Positions 1 through 6,133 of a DNA stretch of 17,319 nucleotides are shown in pieces (position 1 is the stretch's first letter; every line of letters begins with the position of its first letter). Source of the DNA: Terriglobia bacterium (lineage in GTDB: Bacteria; Acidobacteriota; Terriglobia; UBA7540). Made by a program: the position numbers and the translations under genes. The stretch lies in assembly GCA_030049455.1 (NCBI GenBank), contig JASIKV010000154.1, positions 1-17,319 on the forward strand. Reading direction: 5' to 3'. A model generated the notes under the pieces. The model ran no database searches, was not told where the DNA came from, and worked only from the letters and a program-made list of their open reading frames with translations.

Positions 1-1089
1 CTGCTCTCTTCGTTCTTCTGGTCGTATGCGCTCATGCAGATTCCCGTGGGTTGGTGTGCGGATCACCTGAATCTCCGCTGGCTTTATGCCGGCCTTTTTG
101 CGATTTGGTCGCTTGCCTGCGGTCTGACGGGATTTGCCGGGACCCTGGCAGTCTTGATTCTGCTCCGTGTCATTCTGGGCGTGGGCGAATCAATCTACCT
201 TCCGGGCGGATCGAAGATCGTGACCCTCCTGTATCCTTCGAAGGATCGCGCTTTTCCCTCCGGACTGTTTGACAGCGGCACGCGCCTGGGACTCGCCGTG
301 GGAGCGCCGCTGATTGCGTCGCTGATTTGGAATTACGGCTGGCGAAGGATGTTTATGATGGTTGGCTTTGCGGCCGTTCTGTGGCTCGCGCCCTGGCTGG
401 TGGTTGCGCCACGAAATCTGCAGGGCACGCGCACGGGGAACGCGGCGGGTGGCGGTGGCCCGTCGCAGCACATCCATTTCAACCTCAACCTGTTGGGAAT
501 CTGCCTGGGATTCTTTTGTTTTGATTACTATTGGTATCTGCTGGTGACGTGGCTGCCGGACTATCTGGTGACCAGCCGCCATTTGCCCCTGCTGCGCGCG
601 GGTTTCTACGCAGCGCTGCCCTACCTGGTCTTTGGCGTCTGCCAGCCGCTCGGCGGTTGGATCAGCGACGCGCTCATTCGCTGGGGTTGGAGCGAGACGC
701 GCGCGCGCAAAACCATGGTGACAGTGGCATTCCTTTCGGGCCTTCTGCTCATTCCCGCCGCCAGCGCGAAGACTCCACAAGGCGCTTTGGGCTTTCTGGT
801 GGGAGGCTCGCTGGTAGGGCTTTCAACAGGAAACATGTTTGCGATCCTTCAGTGCTGTGCGCCGCGCGATGAAGTTGGAATCTGGACGGGGTTTGAGAAT
901 TTTGCCGGAAACATCGCCGGCATTCTCGCTCCCATCGCCACGGGATTCCTGATTCAGCGCACAGGCTCATACCTTCCGGGCTTTGCCCTGGCCGCCGGTG
1001 TGCTGGTAGCCGGAATATTCGCCTACTGGGGGATTGTGGGTGAGCTCAACCCGAACGTGAAAGCCGCGCCCGAACCTGCGGGAAATTGA
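1..1089 (+). CDS. MFS transporter, ACS (anion:cation symporter)-like, 5'-truncated by window edge
   Basis: Inner-membrane major facilitator that probably imports an organic anion or sugar acid with a cation. The reading frame is open from base 1 (it begins L-L-S-S-F-F-W-S-Y-A-L-M), so the start lies upstream; the first ATG, at 34, falls inside the conserved TM/loop region and is not the true start. Visible family features are the 'GWCADHLNLRW' version of the MFS loop G-x3-D motif, a 'GWRRMF' segment after the fourth or fifth helix, 'YWYLLVTWLPDYL' at the start of the second half, 'GGWISDALI', and 'GNIAGILAPIATG' near the C-terminus, all typical of the ACS family (glucarate, hexuronate and phthalate transporters). 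About 362 residues are present of a usual 420-440. It precedes two Tat-exported carbohydrate enzymes by 27 nt, which suggests it imports their product or substrate. The exact substrate cannot be read from sequence. Confidence 0.9.
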   Translation: MLSSFFWSYALMQIPVGWCADHLNLRWLYAGLFAIWSLACGLTGFAGTLAVLILLRVILGVGESIYLPGGSKIVTLLYPSKDRAFPSGLFDSGTRLGLAVGAPLIASLIWNYGWRRMFMMVGFAAVLWLAPWLVVAPRNLQGTRTGNAAGGGGPSQHIHFNLNLLGICLGFFCFDYYWYLLVTWLPDYLVTSRHLPLLRAGFYAALPYLVFGVCQPLGGWISDALIRWGWSETRARKTMVTVAFLSGLLLIPAASAKTPQGALGFLVGGSLVGLSTGNMFAILQCCAPRDEVGIWTGFENFAGNIAGILAPIATGFLIQRTGSYLPGFALAAGVLVAGIFAYWGIVGELNPNVKAAPEPAGN

Positions 1090-1116
1090 CCGCTTTTCAA
1101 AACTCGAGGTAGTGAA

Positions 1117-2646
1117 ATGAAATCACCAATGAATCGCCGCAAATTTCTCGGGACGGCTGCCGCCTCCGCGGGAATCACCATCATTCCCCGGCACGTTCTG
1201 GGCGGGCCGGGAATCGTGGCGCCCAGCGACAAAATCACGCTGGCTTATATCGGCACGGGCACGCAGGGACTGCGCGAAATGCTGCGTTTGCTCGCCGTCC
1301 CGGAAATCCAGATTGTCTCGGTTTGTGATCCCTGCAAAAATGCGGCCGGTTATCGCGATTGGTCAAGATCCGGCCTGTTGAACGACATTCGCGCCGCGCT
1401 GGGGAAATCCGACTGGAGCGCGGGCGGCGAGGGCGCCATTCCCGGCGGGCGCGACGCGGCCAAGAACATTGTGGACACCTATTATGCCAACCAGCGGGCG
1501 GCGGATTCCTTTCAAGCCTGCTCCTCGTATGCCGATTATCGCGAGTTGCTCGACAAGGAGAAGGATGTCGACGCCGTCAAGATTATGACCCCCGACCATC
1601 TGCACGGGGTCATCAGCATTGCGGCGATGAGGAAGCACAAGCACGTGATTCTGCACAAGCCCATCGCCAATCGCCTGGACGAGGCCAAAATGGTGATCGA
1701 CACCGCGCGCCAAACGGGCGTCGCCACCCACTTTGAACCGTGGGAAGCCAACGGATCGATGGCGCAGGTTTTAGCATGGATCAAGGCGGGCGCCATCGGC
1801 GTGCTGCGCGAGGTGCATAATTGGACCAACCGCCCCGTATGGCCGCAGTACACAAGCCTTCCCACAGACAAGCCGCCCGTGCCCGAAGGTTTCAATTGGG
1901 ATTTGTGGCTGGGGCCGGAGGCCGACCGCCCCTATCATCCGGATTACACCCACATGGTGTTTCGCGGCTGGTACGATTTCGGCGGCGGGTCGATGGCAGA
2001 CATGGGACATTACAGCCTCTGGACAGTGTTTCGCGCGCTGGAATGGCGTGAACCACTCAGTGTGGAGCCGATGCTGACGCATACCTGCGAGTTCAGGGAC
2101 AGCGTTGCGGCGCGAGTGAAAAATGACTTTTCGTTTCCAACCGCCAGCATCGTGCGCTTCAAGTTTCCGGCCGGCGGGCAATTCCCGGCGCTCGATTTGA
2201 TCTGGTACGAAGGCGGAATGCGACCTCCGACTCCACCCGAATTGCAGGAGGACAAGAAGGAGCTTCCCATTGAGGGCATGATGTTTGTTGGGGAGCGTGG
2301 CAAAATTCTGGCGGGATTCCGCGTCGAGAATCCGCGCCTGATTCCTGAGCGGAGGATGCGCAAGTATCCCAGGGTAGAATGGCACGCCGCGCCGCCCTTA
2401 AGTCCTGGCGAGGTTGCGCCCAGTATGCGCGAGTGGATGAAGGCAGTGAAAGGCGGCGGACCACCCACGTCCAGCTTTTCGTTCGCCGGGCCGATTGCCG
2501 ATGCAATAAATCTCTACTCTGTTGCGCTGCGTACAGGCCAGAAGATCACGTTCGATGCCCGGAACCGCAAGATCAGCAATTTGGCAGAGGCTAACCAATA
2601 TCTTTCCCGGCAGTACCGTCCGGGGTGGGAACCACAATTATCTTAA
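1117..2646 (+). CDS. Tat-exported Gfo/Idh/MocA-family oxidoreductase
   Basis: Probable NAD(P)-dependent sugar oxidoreductase of the Gfo/Idh/MocA family, exported folded by the Tat pathway. The N-terminus (MNRRKFLGTAAASAG) is a Tat signal with the twin-arginine motif at residues 7-8. The Rossmann fold begins about residue 39 with G-T-G-T-Q-G at 46-51 and an acidic residue ending strand 2 (VCDP). The hallmark E-K-P motif appears here as H-K-P at about residues 180-182, and D-x2-H at 295-298 (ADMGHYS) lies where the catalytic His of the family sits. The length of 509 aa is larger than the usual 330-400 but common in Tat-exported members from Acidobacteria and Planctomycetes. The start at 1117 is preceded by GAGGT at 1106-1110; an ATG at 1129 would also keep the Tat motif. 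The isomerase gene follows 13 nt after the stop. The substrate is unknown; a glycoside 3-oxidation or epimerisation role is an inference from the neighbours. Confidence 0.9.
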   Translation: MKSPMNRRKFLGTAAASAGITIIPRHVLGGPGIVAPSDKITLAYIGTGTQGLREMLRLLAVPEIQIVSVCDPCKNAAGYRDWSRSGLLNDIRAALGKSDWSAGGEGAIPGGRDAAKNIVDTYYANQRAADSFQACSSYADYRELLDKEKDVDAVKIMTPDHLHGVISIAAMRKHKHVILHKPIANRLDEAKMVIDTARQTGVATHFEPWEANGSMAQVLAWIKAGAIGVLREVHNWTNRPVWPQYTSLPTDKPPVPEGFNWDLWLGPEADRPYHPDYTHMVFRGWYDFGGGSMADMGHYSLWTVFRALEWREPLSVEPMLTHTCEFRDSVAARVKNDFSFPTASIVRFKFPAGGQFPALDLIWYEGGMRPPTPPELQEDKKELPIEGMMFVGERGKILAGFRVENPRLIPERRMRKYPRVEWHAAPPLSPGEVAPSMREWMKAVKGGGPPTSSFSFAGPIADAINLYSVALRTGQKITFDARNRKISNLAEANQYLSRQYRPGWEPQLS

Positions 2647-2659
2647 GGGGGACTGACGT

Positions 2660-3502
2660 ATGAAAGCGATTACAAGAAGGCGATTTCTCTGGGGAAGCGC
2701 CGTAGGCTTGGCCGCAGCGCAGGCTCTTAAGGGGAACCCGCTCGGAATGCCCATCGGCTGCCAAACTTATCCTTTGCGCAAAGAGATTGAGAAGGACTTC
2801 ACTGGAACTCTGGGGCTGATTGCCTCCGGCGGATACCGCATGATTGAATTGTGCTCGCCCGCCGGTTATCAGAAGGCGGGGTTTGGCCCTCTGGTGGCGA
2901 TGAAACCTTCAGAGATTCGTAACGCGATCCGCTCAGCGGGACTCGGATGCGAAAGCTGCCACTTCCAATTCCGCGAGCTGAAGGAAAATCTGGAAGATCG
3001 ACTCGCCTTCGCTCACGGGCTGGGATTGAAGCAAATGATCGTCTCGACCTTCGCACTGCCGCAGGACGCCACAATGGCCGACTGGGCGAAGGCCGCGGAT
3101 GAGCTAAACAAAATCGGCGAGCAGACTCGCCAGGCGGGAATTCAGCTTGGGTTCCACAACCACAATTTTGAGTTCAAAGAGCTCGACGGAGTGCTGATCT
3201 ACGACGATTTGATGAAGCACCTGGACGCGAATCTCGTGAAGATGCAATTCCAAGTCGCAGTCATCAGCCTTGGCTTTGAGGCTGCGACCTTTCTCACCAA
3301 ATATCCGGGGCGATTCATTTCAATGCACCTGGTGGATTGGTCGGCCGAGCAAAAGAAAGAGGTAGCCATCGGCACCGGTTCGATCAACTGGCCAAACCTC
3401 TTCGCCGCGGCGCGCATCGGCGGTATCAAGAATTATTTTGTGGAAATGGATTGGGACCTGATGCGGGCCAGCACACCCTATCTTCGCAAGCTGAAGGTGT
3501 AA
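2660..3502 (+). CDS. Tat-exported sugar phosphate isomerase/epimerase-like TIM barrel
   Basis: Member of the xylose isomerase-like TIM-barrel superfamily (AP endonuclease family 2 fold), 280 aa, with a Tat signal (MKAITRRRFLWGSAVG, twin Arg about residues 6-8). The barrel starts with 'IGCQTYPLR' and contains E63, the HNHNFEF motif at 166-172, 'YPGRFISMHLVDW' with H223, and 'NYFVEMDWD' with E262, matching the usual positions of the metal and substrate ligands. The position after strand 6 that is normally acidic (…MD…) reads F-Q-V (Q198), so metal binding may be changed or specific to a subfamily. A G-rich ribosome-binding site (AAGGGGGAC) lies just before ATG 2660. It is the last gene of the cassette and converges on the next gene with a gap of only 12 nt and no obvious terminator between. 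It probably acts with the oxidoreductase on a periplasmic carbohydrate, perhaps a 3-keto sugar; that is inference. Confidence 0.88.
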   Translation: MKAITRRRFLWGSAVGLAAAQALKGNPLGMPIGCQTYPLRKEIEKDFTGTLGLIASGGYRMIELCSPAGYQKAGFGPLVAMKPSEIRNAIRSAGLGCESCHFQFRELKENLEDRLAFAHGLGLKQMIVSTFALPQDATMADWAKAADELNKIGEQTRQAGIQLGFHNHNFEFKELDGVLIYDDLMKHLDANLVKMQFQVAVISLGFEAATFLTKYPGRFISMHLVDWSAEQKKEVAIGTGSINWPNLFAAARIGGIKNYFVEMDWDLMRASTPYLRKLKV

Positions 3503-3514
3503 TTCGGCGGGACA

Positions 3515-4399
3515 CTAATCTTCCGTGGGCATGTCGATATGATCGATCACGAGAATATCCACGGGCCCTTTGGTCGCTTCAAGCTTCAGCCCGAGCTGCT
3601 CCTGAAGCGCCGTGAAAATAGTCGGACCGGCGGAATCGGGCGGAGGCGCACTCGCCGCGCCGGAGCCGCTATCCGAAGCTCTGAACATCGCTCCCTGATT
3701 TTCATCGCGCGAGTATTGCAGGGTGAAATCGTACCTTCCCGCGAGGCCGGTCCGGTCGAGCACGGTGCGGTCGACTTGCCGTGAAAGGTTTTCCGCGAGC
3801 GAGGCCATCGTCACCCCTTTGGATTCCAACGTCACCGGGCCTCCTCCCTGGGAATGTGAATTCATGCTCGAGCCCTTTACGTCAAGCTTTGACTCCGGAA
3901 ATTTGATTCCGCTCTTCGCGACGACCAGTGCATAGATAGGAAGTTCCTTGGTCGCGCGGCTCACCTTCAGATTGAACCGCTCGGCGAGCAGCGACTGAAG
4001 CAAGAGTTTCCGTTGCTCCCTTCCCTCTTCGGGCTTCAGCGTCTTGAACTTTTCAACCAGCGAATCTTCCACTTTGGCATTGATGTCGAATCGCGCCGTG
4101 TTGATCCATCCGGGCCCGCCTGAAAGTTGCGAGGGCTGAATCTCGTACGCCGAAAAAATCAGGTTTTTCACGCTCGCATTCGATACGCGCAAACTGCTCT
4201 CCGAGAAACTAATGTGGGTGCCCCCGCTCGCAGAGTGGTTGACCCTGATGGAAGCTACTTCGAACGATGGCGCAGGCGCGCTGGGCGCCGACTGGGCCCC
4301 GGCATGAATGGCGGGCAGAATCCCAATTAGTAATGCACCGAGTGCGATTCTTGAAGACTCTCGTCGCAACCTTGATTGACATAAACTAAGGGGGACCAT
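3515..4399 (-). CDS. TIGR03435 family secreted protein
   Basis: Secreted protein of the TIGR03435 family, which is strongly expanded in Acidobacteria and has no established function. I chose ATG 4399 (294 aa) because a good Shine-Dalgarno (GGTGGAGG on the minus strand) precedes it and a signal peptide follows directly: basic RLRRESSR, hydrophobic IALGALLIGILPAI, then AGAQS. The open frame continues to 4654 but that extension is Arg-rich and lacks family similarity. Family hallmarks in order are 'FEVASIRV' soon after the signal, 'LLLQSLLAERFNLKV', 'LPIYALVVAKSG', 'DRTVLDRTGLAGRYDFTL', and the C-terminal 'FTALQEQLGLKLEATKGP' then 'VDILVIDHID'. Usual family length is about 250-350 aa, so it looks complete. 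It sits between the sugar cassette and the T6SS genes, divergent from tssK1, with no evident link to either. Confidence 0.9.
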   Translation of the reverse strand: MVPLSLCQSRLRRESSRIALGALLIGILPAIHAGAQSAPSAPAPSFEVASIRVNHSASGGTHISFSESSLRVSNASVKNLIFSAYEIQPSQLSGGPGWINTARFDINAKVEDSLVEKFKTLKPEEGREQRKLLLQSLLAERFNLKVSRATKELPIYALVVAKSGIKFPESKLDVKGSSMNSHSQGGGPVTLESKGVTMASLAENLSRQVDRTVLDRTGLAGRYDFTLQYSRDENQGAMFRASDSGSGAASAPPPDSAGPTIFTALQEQLGLKLEATKGPVDILVIDHIDMPTED

Positions 4400-4764
4400 G
4401 CAAGCCCTCCACCTGTTATGACGCAAATCGGCGGCCGCCGTTATCAAGAATTTCAATGCTGCCGAATCGTAGCGGCCCGTAAAGCCTGTGATCCCAAAGC
4501 TTTCGCACGCGCTTGACAGTGAATCCCAAGGAAGGCAAGCTCTCCCTCGCCTCAGCCGCCGCTCCACAGCTATTCGATCGAAGTGGAAGGCCGAACTTGC
4601 ACGCTCGCCGAACTTCATCGCCCCGCCGGGAAGAATGCACAAAGCGACGCTCAAAATCCCTCAAAACTCTGCGGGGCAATGCGTCATCGAAAATCACCAA
4701 AAGCCACCGAAAAAGCCCTTTTGCCGTTTGACATAGGCCGCTGACTCTTGCTAGTTTGAATGTC
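4400..4764. other. Intergenic region between divergent TIGR03435 gene and first tssK
   Basis: 365 nt without a credible gene; short open frames here lack ribosome-binding sites and recognisable protein features. It must carry the outward promoters for both neighbours. Only the rightward one, TTGACA at 4728-4733, is convincing. A second TTGACA at 4513-4518 has no matching -10 at normal distance. Confidence 0.6.
4728..4757 (+). promoter_or_regulatory. Putative sigma70-type promoter for tssK1, probably leaderless
   Basis: A perfect -35 TTGACA occupies 4728-4733. With an 18-nt spacer the -10 would be TAGTTT at 4752-4757, which keeps the first TA and last T of the consensus. Transcription would then start at about 4764-4765, exactly at the A of the tssK1 start codon. 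This agrees with the absence of any Shine-Dalgarno in front of that ATG. The -10 is weak, so the assignment rests on the -35 and on position. Confidence 0.45.
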
Positions 4765-6120
4765 ATGAGGCAACTTCAGCCAGTCATCTGGTCGAAGGGG
4801 ACCTTTCTTACCCCACAGCATTTGCAGCTTCAGGACAGGTTTATCGAAAGCGTTCTGGAGTTCAAATTAGGCGCGCTAAGATTCTGCCCGTGGGGCTTTT
4901 CGGAATTGCAGATCGACCGGGAAGCTCTTTCCAAAGGGATGCTGCTGGTACCGCGCGCCACAGGCTTGTTCCAGGACGGCCTGGCGTTTGAAATCCCCGA
5001 CTCCGATCCCGCGCCGGATGCGCGCTCGCTGGAGCAGGCCTTCGGGCCGGACCAGACAACCATTGACGCCTACCTGGCCATTCCTCCCTACAACGATCAT
5101 GGCGTGAATGTCACGATGGGAGACAAGAACGGGGATACTCGCTATCGCGTCGAGGTTGCCCTGCTCCGCGATGAAAACTCCGGATTGGCAGAGCGGCCCG
5201 TGCAGGTTGCCAAGAAGAATTTAAAGTTGCTCGTAGAAGGAGAGACTCAACAGGGAAGCGCTTCCCTGCGCATCGGGCGTGTTATCAAAACCACCGCTGG
5301 AACCTACCAGTTGGACCCGCAATTCGTTCCGCCCGTCGTCGAGATTTCAGTCAGTGAGTACCTGACCGCCATTCTGCGGCGCCTGGTGGAGATTCTTGCA
5401 GCCAAGACCAACGTGCTTTCAGGGACGCGGCGGCAAAAAAATCAAAGTCTGGCCGACTTCACAGCATCCGACATTGCCAATTTCTGGCTCCTCTACACGG
5501 CCAACAGTTATTTCCCGGTCCTGCGCCACCTGTTTGAATCGAAGAAGGGCCATCCCGAGAGTTTGTTTGCGGCCATGCTCTCGCTCGCCGGATCGCTCAC
5601 CACTTTTTCCCCCACCGTGCAGCCGCGCGACCTGCCTCTATACGACCACGACAATCTTGGAGGCTGCTTTACCGAGCTCGATGAAATGCTACGGCAGTTG
5701 CTTGAGACAGTGGTGCCCAGCAATTTTGTTTCATTGCCCTTGAAGCTAACCCAGCCGTCGATTTATGCCACGGCCCTGGCCAATGACAAGTATTTCGCCA
5801 ACACCCGGATGTATCTGGCCATCAGCGCTGACCTGAATGCAACGGACTTGCTGAAACGTGTCCCCCAAGTGGTGAAATTCTGCTCCGCCACCCACATTGA
5901 AACTTTGATTCGTCAGGCCCTCCCGGGAATGCAGTTGACGCACGTCCCTCAACCGCCGGGCTCAATTCCCATCAAGCTCAATTACCATTATTTCAGCCTG
6001 AATCAAACCGGCGTCGCATGGGAAGCGGTGATCCGCGCGCGCAATGCGGCAGCCTACGTGCCCAGTGAAATCCCCAACCCGCAAATGGAATTGATTATCC
6101 TGCTGCCGCAAGCGGAATGA
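4765..6120 (+). CDS. tssK: Type VI secretion baseplate subunit TssK (copy 1)
   Basis: TssK is the trimeric T6SS baseplate adaptor that joins the wedge complex to the TssL/TssM membrane complex in the cytoplasm. Family signs are the N-terminal 'VIWSKGTFLTPQHLQLQDRF' (the general form is W-x-E-G-x2-L-x-P-Q-H-x-Q), 'GLFQDGLAFEIPDSDP' at about 67-82, 'RHLFESKKGHPESLF' in the helical middle, and the C-terminal 'LPGMQLTHVPQPP', 'YHYFSL' and 'YVPSEIPNPQMEL', which form the head domain that contacts the membrane complex. I start it at ATG 4765 (451 aa), since the upstream in-frame TTG at 4756 adds only three residues and the paralogue also begins M-R-Q-L. No Shine-Dalgarno is visible. It converges on the Pro-rich gene with a 13-nt gap. 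It is colinear with the second tssK over its whole length, including equal total length. Confidence 0.93.
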   Translation: MRQLQPVIWSKGTFLTPQHLQLQDRFIESVLEFKLGALRFCPWGFSELQIDREALSKGMLLVPRATGLFQDGLAFEIPDSDPAPDARSLEQAFGPDQTTIDAYLAIPPYNDHGVNVTMGDKNGDTRYRVEVALLRDENSGLAERPVQVAKKNLKLLVEGETQQGSASLRIGRVIKTTAGTYQLDPQFVPPVVEISVSEYLTAILRRLVEILAAKTNVLSGTRRQKNQSLADFTASDIANFWLLYTANSYFPVLRHLFESKKGHPESLFAAMLSLAGSLTTFSPTVQPRDLPLYDHDNLGGCFTELDEMLRQLLETVVPSNFVSLPLKLTQPSIYATALANDKYFANTRMYLAISADLNATDLLKRVPQVVKFCSATHIETLIRQALPGMQLTHVPQPPGSIPIKLNYHYFSLNQTGVAWEAVIRARNAAAYVPSEIPNPQMELIILLPQAE

Positions 6121-6133
6121 CGTTTCCTGCCAG

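Noticed and set aside
1771..2385. 204-codon minus-strand frame opposite the Gfo/Idh/MocA gene
   Set aside because: The plus strand has Tat signal, Rossmann and catalytic motifs; the antisense frame has none.
4400..4654. N-terminal extension of the TIGR03435 protein to 4654
   Set aside because: It would place the signal peptide about 100 residues inside the protein; ATG 4399 has a good Shine-Dalgarno.
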